In this document: positions 7,043 to 13,320 of the stretch, piece after piece
Layout of the letters: each line of letters opens with the position of its first letter
Numbering within the stretch: position 1 is the stretch's first letter
Origin: DASRWT01 sp046728035
GTDB lineage: Bacteria; Methylomirabilota; Methylomirabilia; Rokubacteriales; CSP1-6
Direction: 5' to 3'
NCBI GenBank assembly: GCA_046728035.1
Contig: JBKPDT010000134.1
Coordinates: 1 to 13,696, forward strand
Length of the DNA: 13,696 nt
The notes under the pieces: generated by a model
Told to the model about the DNA's origin: nothing
Database searches by the model: none
Seen by the model: the letters and a program-made list of their open reading frames with translations, nothing else
Made by a program: the position numbers and the translations under genes

Positions 7043-7071
7043 ATGATAGGCGCCCGACCGCGGCCCGGCAA
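7043..7071 (-). promoter_or_regulatory. Predicted sigma70-like promoter for the SDR operon
   Basis: Read on the - strand, a -35 box TTGCCG (7071-7066) and a -10 box TATCAT (7048-7043) are separated by exactly 17 bp. Transcription would start near 7036, leaving a leader of about 35 bases before ATG 7001 that contains the GGAGGA ribosome binding site. In such GC-rich DNA this is an unusually good match, and it is correctly placed at a divergent gene boundary. Confidence 0.6.
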
Positions 7072-7094
7072 GGGGGCGGGCCCCGTGCTATCCT
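7066..7094 (+). promoter_or_regulatory. Weak predicted promoter for the CinA-led operon
   Basis: A TATCCT -10-like box (7089-7094) lies 17 bp downstream of CGGCAA (7066-7071), a poor -35 that is the same six base pairs as the divergent SDR promoter's -35 box. If used, transcription would start at about 7101-7102, right at the GTG start of the CinA-like gene, which also lacks a Shine-Dalgarno sequence. This would give a leaderless mRNA. The -35 match is weak, so this is tentative. Confidence 0.3.
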
Positions 7095-7101
7095 CGGCGC
7101 C

Positions 7102-7638
7102 GTGCCCGAACTCCTCGCGAGCCTCGCCGCCCCCGTCGCCGCACGCCTCGTCGCGCGCGGCGACACGGTCGCCGTGTCCGAATCTTCGACGGGCGGGCTC
7201 ATCTCGGCCGTGCTCCTGTCCATTCCCGGCGCCTCCGCGTACTTCCTGGGCGGTGGCGTCATCTACACTCAGGCCGCCCGGCGCAAGCTCCTCGGCCTGC
7301 CCGACGACGCGGTGGGCGGGATCCGATCGAGCACGGAGGCGGCCGCCCTGCTGAATGCGCGGACGGTGCGTGAGCGGCTGAGCACGACGTGGGGGATCGG
7401 GGAGACCGGCGCGGCCGGCCCGACCGGCAACCGCTACGGGGACGCCGCCGGCCACACCTGCATCGCGGTGACGGGACCGATCGAGCGCGCGCGCACCATC
7501 GAGACGCGGCGGAGTGACCGCGAGGCGAACATGTGGGCCTTCACCCGCGCCGCCCTCGCCCTCCTCGACGAGTGCCTGGACGCCGCGCCGCAGTTGATTG
7601 GCGAGCCGCAGCCGAAGGCGAGGCGAGCGGATCCATGA
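7102..7638 (+). CDS. CinA C-terminal-type nicotinamide-nucleotide amidohydrolase family protein
   Basis: A 178-residue standalone CinA C-terminal domain (PF02464). Characterised relatives (PncC) convert nicotinamide mononucleotide to nicotinate mononucleotide and ammonia in NAD recycling. Visible motifs are SESSTGGLIS (26-35; family form ESCTGG), IPGASAYFLGGGVIYT (41-56) and GIGETGAAGPTGNRYGDAAG (98-117). Compared from memory with PncC, catalytic Ser and Tyr match Ser45 and Tyr55, but the catalytic Lys position is Arg60 in AARRK, so activity may be altered. The start is GTG 7102; upstream in-frame codons lie in GC-rich promoter DNA and add no family sequence. No Shine-Dalgarno motif is seen, and a -10-like box just upstream suggests a leaderless message. 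The last 13 or so codons come from the first copy of a tandem repeat. Confidence 0.85.
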   Translation: MPELLASLAAPVAARLVARGDTVAVSESSTGGLISAVLLSIPGASAYFLGGGVIYTQAARRKLLGLPDDAVGGIRSSTEAAALLNARTVRERLSTTWGIGETGAAGPTGNRYGDAAGHTCIAVTGPIERARTIETRRSDREANMWAFTRAALALLDECLDAAPQLIGEPQPKARRADP

Positions 7639-7723
7639 TGATTCCCGAGCGGAGCGAGGGCGGCGAGCCGCAGCCGAAGGCGAGGCGAGCGGATACATGA
7701 TGATTCCCGAGCGGAGCGAGGTA
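7600..7723 (+). repeat. 62-bp tandem duplication spanning the CinA/Sir2 junction
   Basis: Two direct copies, 7600-7661 and 7662-7723, have a period of 62 bp. The first 60 bases match except at 7633 (C) versus 7695 (A). Copy 1 encodes the C-terminus of the CinA-like protein and its stop; copy 2 supplies the ATG and first codons of the Sir2 gene. Because 62 is not a multiple of three, the duplication shifts frame between copies. The unit is rich in GCGAG and GAGCGG words and may belong to a dispersed intergenic repeat of this genome, which one window cannot show. Confidence 0.95.
7635..7700 (+). CDS. Putative 21-codon mini-ORF created by the tandem repeat
   Basis: ATG 7635 overlaps the CinA-like stop as ATGA, and the frame runs 21 codons to TGA 7698-7700, which overlaps both candidate Sir2 start codons (7697 and 7700). 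Its N-terminus (MMIPERSE) copies the Sir2 N-terminus, and its C-terminus (GEPQPKARRADT) copies the CinA-like C-terminus with one change. The peptide probably has no function of its own. If translated, it would pass ribosomes from CinA to Sir2. Nothing shows that it is expressed. Confidence 0.3.
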   Translation: MMIPERSEGGEPQPKARRADT

Positions 7724-8464
7724 GGCGCTGCACGCAGACTCGTCGACGCCGCCGAGCGCGTCGTCGTGCTCACCGGCGCCGGCATCTCCACGGAGTCGGG
7801 CATCCCCGACTTCCGGGGGCCGCAGGGCGTGTGGACGCGCGATCCCCAGGCCGAGAAGATGGCCACCATCCAGCACTACGTGGCCGATCCCGAGGTGCGC
7901 AAGCGTGCCTGGCAGAGCCGCCTGCACTCCCCGGCGTGGACGGCCGAGCCCAACGCCGGCCATCGCGCCCTCGTCGTCCTCGAGCGGCGCGGGAAGCTCC
8001 ACACCCTCATCACGCAGAATGTGGACGGGCTGCACGTCAAGGCCGGATCGGATCCCGCCCGCATCGTGGAGATCCACGGCACCATGCGGGAGGTGGTGTG
8101 CCTGTCCTGCGACGAGCGCGCGCCGATGGAGCGGGCGCTCGCGCGGGTGCGCGCCGGTGAGGCCGATCCGCCCTGCCGCTCCTGCGGCGGCATCCTCAAG
8201 TCCGCCACCATCTCCTTCGGGCAGGGGCTGGTGCGCGAGGATCTCATGCGGGCGCAGCGCGCGGCGGAGGCCTGCGATCTCCTCCTCGCGGTGGGCACCA
8301 CGCTCGCCGTCTTCCCCATCGCCGGCGTGGTGCCGCTCGCCAAGGAGGCGGGCGCCCGCCTGGTCATCGTCAACGCCGAGGCCACCGCCATGGACGATCT
8401 CGCCGACGCTGTCCTGCGCGGCTCCATCGGCCAGATCCTCCCCCGTCTCGTCGGCGCCGACTGA
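7697..8464 (+). CDS. Sir2-family NAD-dependent protein deacylase
   Basis: A 255-residue sirtuin, about the usual size for bacterial cytosolic members, which remove acetyl or other acyl groups from lysines using NAD and release nicotinamide and O-acyl-ADP-ribose. Motifs in order: NAD-binding TGAGISTESGIPDFRGPQGVW (26-46), TQNVDGLH (106-113), catalytic His127 in EIHGTM, zinc ligands Cys135, Cys138, Cys160 and Cys163 (CLSC and CRSC), and VGTTL (199-203). All key residues are present, so it should be active. ATG 7697 is chosen because the upstream frame is repeat sequence; ATG 7700 is equally possible. It follows a CinA-like amidohydrolase and precedes the large hydrolase by 8 bp, which suggests co-transcription. 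Confidence 0.93.
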   Translation: MMIPERSEVGAARRLVDAAERVVVLTGAGISTESGIPDFRGPQGVWTRDPQAEKMATIQHYVADPEVRKRAWQSRLHSPAWTAEPNAGHRALVVLERRGKLHTLITQNVDGLHVKAGSDPARIVEIHGTMREVVCLSCDERAPMERALARVRAGEADPPCRSCGGILKSATISFGQGLVREDLMRAQRAAEACDLLLAVGTTLAVFPIAGVVPLAKEAGARLVIVNAEATAMDDLADAVLRGSIGQILPRLVGAD

Positions 8465-8472
8465 GGCCGCCC

Positions 8473-10485
8473 ATGCCCGTGACCCGCTTCGAGCTCATCA
8501 TGCGGCGCCCGCTGGCGGACGGCGCGGCCTTCCGCGGGACCGAGGGCGAGGTCGGGCCCTACGAGGAGCTGAAGGGCCGGCTCCACTTCGCCATCGACCC
8601 GCTCCATCCCGCGAACCGGCGCATCACCGACGTGGAGCTGGCCCCGCGCAACGCCGCCGGCCGCGTCGAGTGGTGGAGCGACGTCTCCATCTTGCTGCCC
8701 GTGGACCGCAGCCGCTGCAGCGGGCGCGCGCTGCTCGACGTGGTCAATCGCGGCAATACCGTCTCCGTGCCCAACTTCAACCGAGCCACCCGGCCCGCCT
8801 TCGTCCCCGGCGCCGACCCGAACCCGCCCATCGACGTGGGCGATGGCTTCCTCATGAGGCGGGGCTGGGTGGTGATCTCCTGCGGCTGGCAATGCGACGT
8901 GCCGGAGATCGCCGGCCTCTATCGGATGCAGGCGCCCGAGGCGCGCGACGCGGCGGGGCGCCCACTGCGGGGCCGGGTTTTCACCCAGCTTCAGGCCGGC
9001 GCGAACGTCGGCGCCTTTCTTCTGTCCGATCGCGGGCACCTCGCCTACCGCGCCGCCGACGTCGAGGAGCGCGATGCGCTCCTCACGGCGCGCGACCAGC
9101 CCGACGGGCCCGCCGAGACCATCCCTCGCGGGCGCTGGCGCTTCGCGCGTGTGGAGGGCGGGCGCGTGGTCCCGGACGCGCGCCATATCCAGCTCGACGG
9201 CGGTTTCGAGAAGGGCCGCCTCTACCAGATCACCTACACCGCCGAGGGCGCGCCCGTGCTGGGCATCTCCATGGCGGCGCTGCGGGACGCGGTGTCCTGG
9301 CTCAAGCACGGCAGCGCCGCCGACGGCAATCCCGCGCCGGGCGCGCTCCGCTGGGCCTACGCGTACGGCCGCTCGCAGACAGGGCGGCTCCTCCGCACCT
9401 TCGCCTACGAGGATCTCAACCTCGACGAGGCGGGGCGCGAGGCCTTCGACGGGATCTTCTCCAACGTCGCGGGCGGGATGCGGGGTGAGTTCAACCAGCG
9501 CTTCGGGCAGAACTCGAAGGATCGCAACCACATGATGGCGCATCTGTTCCCGTTCGCCGACCAGCCCGCCACCGATCGTGAGACGGGGATGAAGGATGCC
9601 CTCCACACCCGGCTCGACGCGCGGGGGAGCCGGCTGCGCGCGTTCTACACGAACACCTCGGCGGAATACCACCGGGGCGACGCCTCGCTGCTCCACACCG
9701 ACCCCGACGGCGAGCACGATCTGGCCCATGGCCCCAACGTGCGCGTGTATCACTTCGCGGGCACCGAGCACGGCCTCGGCGTCTGGCCGCCCAGCCAGGT
9801 CCAGATCGCGCCGGCCGACCCCACCGGGTCCGTGGACAAGTCACAGAATCTCCGGGGAGTCGTGGACTACTCCGCGCTGCTCCGCGCCTGCCTGGTCAAT
9901 CTCGACCGCTGGGTGACGGAAGGCGTGGAGCCCCCGCCGAGCCGACATCCGCGGCTCGCCGACGGCACCGCGGTGCCCCCCGATCGGCTCGCCGCCGCCT
10001 TTGCCCGCATTCCCAGGGCGAGATACCCGCGGCATCATGCGCGGCCCCGCCGTCTCGACTGGTCTACCCTGCCCCCCCGCCCGGGGCGCGCCTTTGGCTC
10101 CCTCGTGTCCGCGGTGGACGCCGACGGCAACGAGATCGCCGGCATCATCCTGCCCGAGGTCGCGGTGCCCATCGCCACCCATACCGGCTGGACGCTGCGC
10201 CATCCCGACATCGGCGGCGCCGAGCAGCTCCTGGTCTTCGCCGGCGCCACCCTGCCCTTCCCGCGCACCCGCGCGGAGCGCGCGGCGTCAGACGACCCGC
10301 GCGCGGCGGTCGAGGAGCGCTACGCTTCGCGCGAGGAGTATCTGGCGCGGGTGCGGCAGGCCGCAGTCGCGCTCGCGGCAAGCGGCTATCTCCTGGAAGA
10401 GGACGTCGACCTGTCGGTGGCGGCCGCCGCGCGCTTCTGGGATCCTTTCCCCGATCCAGACCGGATCCACCGAGGAGAGCCATGA
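8473..10485 (+). CDS. Large alpha/beta hydrolase domain protein (PF20091-like)
   Basis: A 670-residue protein with no signal peptide, matching the large alpha/beta hydrolase family now called Abhydrolase_10. An N-terminal beta-rich region (about 1-130, with GPYEELKGRLHFAIDP) leads into the hydrolase core: DGFLMRRGWVVISCGWQ (124-140), the nucleophile elbow AYGRSQTGRLLR with Ser301, FDGIFSNVAGG (325-335) and FAGTEHG with His433 as the likely catalytic His. The 540-670 region, with an IILPEVAVPIATHTGW stretch, is also family-like. It should cleave an ester, lactone or amide, but no member I know gives a firm substrate. GAGG lies 6 bp before ATG 8473. Its stop overlaps the next start as ATGA, tying it to the alpha-hydroxy-acid oxidase. 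Confidence 0.85.
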   Translation: MPVTRFELIMRRPLADGAAFRGTEGEVGPYEELKGRLHFAIDPLHPANRRITDVELAPRNAAGRVEWWSDVSILLPVDRSRCSGRALLDVVNRGNTVSVPNFNRATRPAFVPGADPNPPIDVGDGFLMRRGWVVISCGWQCDVPEIAGLYRMQAPEARDAAGRPLRGRVFTQLQAGANVGAFLLSDRGHLAYRAADVEERDALLTARDQPDGPAETIPRGRWRFARVEGGRVVPDARHIQLDGGFEKGRLYQITYTAEGAPVLGISMAALRDAVSWLKHGSAADGNPAPGALRWAYAYGRSQTGRLLRTFAYEDLNLDEAGREAFDGIFSNVAGGMRGEFNQRFGQNSKDRNHMMAHLFPFADQPATDRETGMKDALHTRLDARGSRLRAFYTNTSAEYHRGDASLLHTDPDGEHDLAHGPNVRVYHFAGTEHGLGVWPPSQVQIAPADPTGSVDKSQNLRGVVDYSALLRACLVNLDRWVTEGVEPPPSRHPRLADGTAVPPDRLAAAFARIPRARYPRHHARPRRLDWSTLPPRPGRAFGSLVSAVDADGNEIAGIILPEVAVPIATHTGWTLRHPDIGGAEQLLVFAGATLPFPRTRAERAASDDPRAAVEERYASREEYLARVRQAAVALAASGYLLEEDVDLSVAAAARFWDPFPDPDRIHRGEP

Positions 10486-11564
10486 CGTCCGATCTGGCCG
10501 AGCGGTTCCAGACCCTGCACGAGATCGTCAAGGCGGCGAAGCACAACCTCGCGCCCGGCCCATGGGACTACCTCATGGGCGGCACCGAGACGGAGACCAC
10601 GCTCCGGCGCAACCGCCAGTCCCTGGATTCCATCGCCTTCCGCCCGCGCGTGCTGCGCGACGTGCGCGGGGTGGACGCCTCGTCCACGCTCTTCGGCCGG
10701 CGCGTGCGGCTTCCCGTGATGCTGGCCCCCATCGGCTCTATCGAGTCCTTCACGCCGGGCGGCGGCGCCACCGCCGCGGTCGGCTCCGCCGAGTTCGGCG
10801 TGCCTCAGATGCTCTCCTCCGCGTGCAATCCCGGACTCGAGGCGACCGCCGCCGCCGCGGACAACTTCCGCATCTTCCAGCTCTACGTGCGCGGCGACGA
10901 CCAGTTCGTGGACGACTACGTCAAGCGGGCGATCAATCACGGCTACGCGGCCTTCTGCATGACGGTCGACACCGCCATGTACAGCCGCCGCGAACGCGAT
11001 CTCGCCCGGCGCTTCGTGAAGCCCTGGCGCCAGAATGTCACCGGCGTGGACTACCAGGCGGCGCTGTCCTGGGAGCAGGTCAAGCGCTTCAAGGATCGAC
11101 ACTCCATCCCGCTCATCCTGAAGGGCATCGCCACCGCCGAGGACGCCAGCATCGCCGTCGAGCATGGAGTGGATGTGGTCTACGTCTCCAACCACGGCGG
11201 ACGCCAGCTCGACCACGGCGCGGGAAGCACCGAGGTGCTGCCCGAGGTCGTGGCCGCGGTGGGCGGCCGCGCCACCGTCTTCGTGGACGGCGGCTACGCG
11301 CGGGGGACCGACATCGTCAAGGCCATCGCGCTCGGCGCCGATATCGTGGGTCTCGGGCGCCTGGCCTGCTGCGGCCTCGCCGCCGCGGCGGCGCCCGGGC
11401 TCGTCCGCACCCTCGAGCTGCTGGAGGACGAGGTGCGGATCGCTCTGGGCCTCCTCGGCGTCACGCGGCTTGCCGCGCTGGACACGAGCTACCTCCGGCC
11501 CGCCACGCCGGTGACCGTCCCGCACGCCACCAGCGCCTTCCCCCTCCTCGGCGAGGGGTATTAG
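10482..11564 (+). CDS. FMN-dependent alpha-hydroxy-acid oxidizing protein
   Basis: A 360-residue TIM-barrel flavoprotein of the glycolate oxidase/L-lactate dehydrogenase family, which oxidises an alpha-hydroxy acid to the 2-keto acid. The expected active-site set is visible: Tyr30 in WDYLMGG, Tyr135 in FQLYV, Asp163 in TVDT, Lys214 in LILKG, and His238 with Arg241 in SNHGGRQLD. FMN phosphate-binding parts FVDGGYARGTDIVKA (267-281) and GLGRLACCGLA (290-300) follow. No membrane-anchoring insertion is obvious, so it is probably soluble; oxidase, dehydrogenase and monooxygenase types cannot be separated by sight. GAGGAG lies 4 bp before ATG 10482, which overlaps the hydrolase stop (ATGA). This coupling suggests that the hydrolase may release its hydroxy-acid substrate. 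Confidence 0.93.
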   Translation: MTSDLAERFQTLHEIVKAAKHNLAPGPWDYLMGGTETETTLRRNRQSLDSIAFRPRVLRDVRGVDASSTLFGRRVRLPVMLAPIGSIESFTPGGGATAAVGSAEFGVPQMLSSACNPGLEATAAAADNFRIFQLYVRGDDQFVDDYVKRAINHGYAAFCMTVDTAMYSRRERDLARRFVKPWRQNVTGVDYQAALSWEQVKRFKDRHSIPLILKGIATAEDASIAVEHGVDVVYVSNHGGRQLDHGAGSTEVLPEVVAAVGGRATVFVDGGYARGTDIVKAIALGADIVGLGRLACCGLAAAAAPGLVRTLELLEDEVRIALGLLGVTRLAALDTSYLRPATPVTVPHATSAFPLLGEGY

Positions 11565-11577
11565 AGAGGAGACCTCT
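11565..11577 (+). promoter_or_regulatory. Shine-Dalgarno sequence inside a small hairpin
   Basis: AGAGG (11565-11569) can pair with CCTCT (11573-11577) around the loop AGA. The left arm is the ribosome binding site for the dehydrogenase starting at 11578, directly after the preceding stop (TAG 11562-11564). A five-pair stem is marginal. It may make translation of the dehydrogenase depend on ribosomes arriving from the oxidase gene, or it may be chance. Confidence 0.3.
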
Positions 11578-12690
11578 ATGCCTGACACCGCGCGACTGGC
11601 CGTCTTCCATGGAACCGGCACCCCGTTCGAGATCCGCGAGTACCCCGTGCCCGAGCCCGAGCCGGGCGCCGTGCTGATCAAGATTGCCCTCGCCAACGTC
11701 TGCGGCTCGGACATGCACTACTGGCGCGGCGAGCAGGACTATAAGAAGATGGGCCGGCCGCTGCCGTTGAACACCGGCCACGAGCACGTGGGCACGGTGG
11801 CGAAGCTCGGCCTCGGCGTCACCACCGACTCCGCCGGCCAGCCGCTCAAGGTCGGTGACCGGGTGCTGTACCGCTACTTCTTCCCGTGCGGGCGCTGCAA
11901 AGCGTGCCTGCGGCGCCAGTTCAAATCGTGTCCCGTGCGGCAGGCCAACTGGCTTGTGTCGTGCGAGCAGTGGCCGCACTTCCAGGGCGGCTTCGGCCAG
12001 TACTTCTATCTCCGGCCGAACCACGCTGTCTTCAAGCTCGGCGACGAGATCACCGACGAGATGGCGGCGGGCATCAACTGCGCCTACACCCAGGTCTACG
12101 CCGGCCTCGACATCGCGGCGCTCCGGGCCGGCCAAACCGTGGTCGTGCAGGGAGCGGGCGGGCTCGGTGTCTACGCCTGCGCGGTGGCGCGCGAGATGGG
12201 CGCGAGCCAGGTCGTGGTGATCGACGGCATCGACGAGCGCCTCGAGCTCGCCCGGCGCTTCGGCGCCACCGACGTGGTGGACATGCGGCGCGACTCGACC
12301 CCCGCCGAGCGTATCGAACGGGTGAAGAAGCTCACCGATGGCTGGGGCGGCGACGTGGTGCTGGAGCTGGTGGGCCACCCCGGCGTGGTCGACGAGGGTC
12401 TGCGCATGACCGCCCCCGAGGGCACCTACCTCGAGGTCGGGAACATCAACGTGGGCTGGAAGGCCGAGTTCGATCCCTCGTGGATCATTTTCGGGAACCG
12501 CCGCATCATCGGCCTCGCCCACTACGAGGCCGAGCACCTGCGCGGCGCCCTCGACCTCATGCGCCGGACCCTCACCAAGTACCCGTGGGGCGCCGTCGTG
12601 TCCCACAAGTTCCCCCTCGACGAGATCAATGAGGCCTTCATCCAACAGGACAAGGGGCACGTCACCCGCGCGGCCATCGTGCCGAACTAG
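11578..12690 (+). CDS. Zinc-dependent MDR-family alcohol dehydrogenase
   Basis: A 370-residue medium-chain dehydrogenase with complete zinc sites. Catalytic zinc ligands are Cys42 (CGSD), His68 with Glu69 (GHEH), and probably Cys168 (INCAYTQVYAG). Structural zinc ligands are Cys104, Cys107, Cys110 and Cys118. The Rossmann motif GAGGLG is at 192-197, and Asp216 at the end of the second strand favours NAD over NADP. It should interconvert an alcohol and an aldehyde or ketone, with unknown substrate; relatives include threonine- and polyol-type dehydrogenases. AGAGGAG lies 6 bp before ATG 11578, and the gene starts 13 bp after the FMN oxidase, so they are probably in one operon. Confidence 0.92.
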   Translation: MPDTARLAVFHGTGTPFEIREYPVPEPEPGAVLIKIALANVCGSDMHYWRGEQDYKKMGRPLPLNTGHEHVGTVAKLGLGVTTDSAGQPLKVGDRVLYRYFFPCGRCKACLRRQFKSCPVRQANWLVSCEQWPHFQGGFGQYFYLRPNHAVFKLGDEITDEMAAGINCAYTQVYAGLDIAALRAGQTVVVQGAGGLGVYACAVAREMGASQVVVIDGIDERLELARRFGATDVVDMRRDSTPAERIERVKKLTDGWGGDVVLELVGHPGVVDEGLRMTAPEGTYLEVGNINVGWKAEFDPSWIIFGNRRIIGLAHYEAEHLRGALDLMRRTLTKYPWGAVVSHKFPLDEINEAFIQQDKGHVTRAAIVPN

Positions 12691-12707
12691 CGGCGGGTGT
12701 TGGATGG

Positions 12708-12731
12708 CACATGATCCCCTGGAATCATGTG
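12708..12731. repeat. Perfect 8-bp inverted repeat upstream of the cupin gene
   Basis: CACATGAT (12708-12715) and ATCATGTG (12724-12731) are exact reverse complements separated by 8 bases. They lie in the 102-bp gap between the dehydrogenase and cupin genes, the largest gap in this + strand run. The spacing resembles a dimeric regulator's operator. As an RNA hairpin it lacks a T tract, so it is a poor intrinsic terminator. No convincing promoter was found beside it. Confidence 0.45.
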
Positions 12732-12792
12732 GGTTGCGACTAGGCAGATCGTGGCCAATCGCGGCACGTTCCGCACGAGGAGGGGTACCATC

Positions 12793-13248
12793 ATGACCTC
12801 GAGCAAGGGCTTCGTCGTTCCCGCGGGCGGCGGGAAGCATGTCGGTGACAACGAGCCAGACCGCTTCTCTCACCTGAAGCTGCTCACCGACGAGACCAAC
12901 GGCAGCATCATGATGTTCGAGCAGGCCGTGCCGGCTGGAACCAAGAGCTGGTTCCACCTGCATCACAACAGCGACGAGGTCGCCTGGGTCCTCGAGGGCG
13001 AATTCAGCTTCAAGATCGGCGACGTGGAGAGCAAAGGCGGGCCCGGCACCTGTGCTTTCATGCCACGCAACGTGCCGCATGCCTGGAAGAACTGCGGCAG
13101 CACGCCGGGCCGCGTGCTGTTCCTTTACACGCCTGCCATGGCCGGCCGCTTCGTCGAGAGGATGATGGAGGGGCCGAAGAGCCAGGAGGAACGGGACAAG
13201 CAGCTCAAGGAGTACGGCTGGGAACTGCTCGGCCCGAATCCGCTCTAA
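12793..13248 (+). CDS. Single-domain cupin protein
   Basis: A 151-residue cupin with both conserved motifs. Motif one is G49 x5 H55 x H57 x4 E62 x6 G69 (WFHLHHNSDEVAWVLEGE); motif two is G85 x5 P91 x4 H96 x3 N100 (MPRNVPHAWKN). His55, His57, Glu62 and His96 form the usual metal site, so a bound metal ion is expected. Cupins include dioxygenases, isomerases and ligand-binding regulators; the reaction here is unknown. ATG 12793 is chosen because GAGGAGGGG lies 7 bp upstream and the family sequence begins there; the frame stays open back to ATG 12727 but passes through the inverted-repeat region. It may have its own promoter or belong to the dehydrogenase operon. Confidence 0.88.
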   Translation: MTSSKGFVVPAGGGKHVGDNEPDRFSHLKLLTDETNGSIMMFEQAVPAGTKSWFHLHHNSDEVAWVLEGEFSFKIGDVESKGGPGTCAFMPRNVPHAWKNCGSTPGRVLFLYTPAMAGRFVERMMEGPKSQEERDKQLKEYGWELLGPNPL

Positions 13249-13267
13249 GCCTGGGACCGCTCGAGGC

Positions 13268-13303
13268 AAAAAAAACGGGGGAGGGGCAATCGCCCCTCCC
13301 CCG
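13268..13303 (-). terminator. Intrinsic terminator of the pilin gene
   Basis: A perfect 12-bp GC-rich stem (13276-13287 with 13292-13303) encloses a 4-base loop. On the - strand it is followed at once by eight T residues (13275-13268 read in reverse), the classic Rho-independent form, and it begins 17 bp after the pilin stop. On the + strand the stem is not followed by T residues, so it should end the cupin transcript poorly, although the genes converge here. Confidence 0.92.
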
Positions 13304-13320
13304 GGTGTGAGTGAGGTTCG

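Noticed and set aside
5269..7869. An 866-codon open frame on the - strand covering the LLM-class gene and beyond
   Set aside because: Only its 3' part (5269-6177) matches a protein family. The rest runs out of frame through the SDR gene and antisense to CinA/Sir2, giving Arg/Gly/Ala-rich text typical of spurious frames in GC-rich DNA.
7876..9771. A 631-codon open frame on the - strand opposite the Sir2 and hydrolase genes
   Set aside because: It is antisense to two well-supported genes, has no recognisable domain, and its low-complexity Arg/Gly/Ala/His composition reflects codon bias on the other strand.
10001..11677. A 558-codon + strand frame overlapping the hydrolase and hydroxy-acid oxidase genes
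   Set aside because: It is a frame-shifted reading of two recognised enzymes and shows only Arg/Pro/Ala-rich low-complexity sequence.
11461..13269. A 602-codon open frame on the - strand opposite the dehydrogenase and cupin genes
   Set aside because: Antisense to genes with complete active sites, no domain match, and biased composition; a shadow frame.
13268..13303. Efficient bidirectional terminator between the cupin and pilin genes
   Set aside because: The T tract exists only on the - strand side. On the + strand the stem is followed by GGTGTGAGTG, so only the pilin direction is supported.
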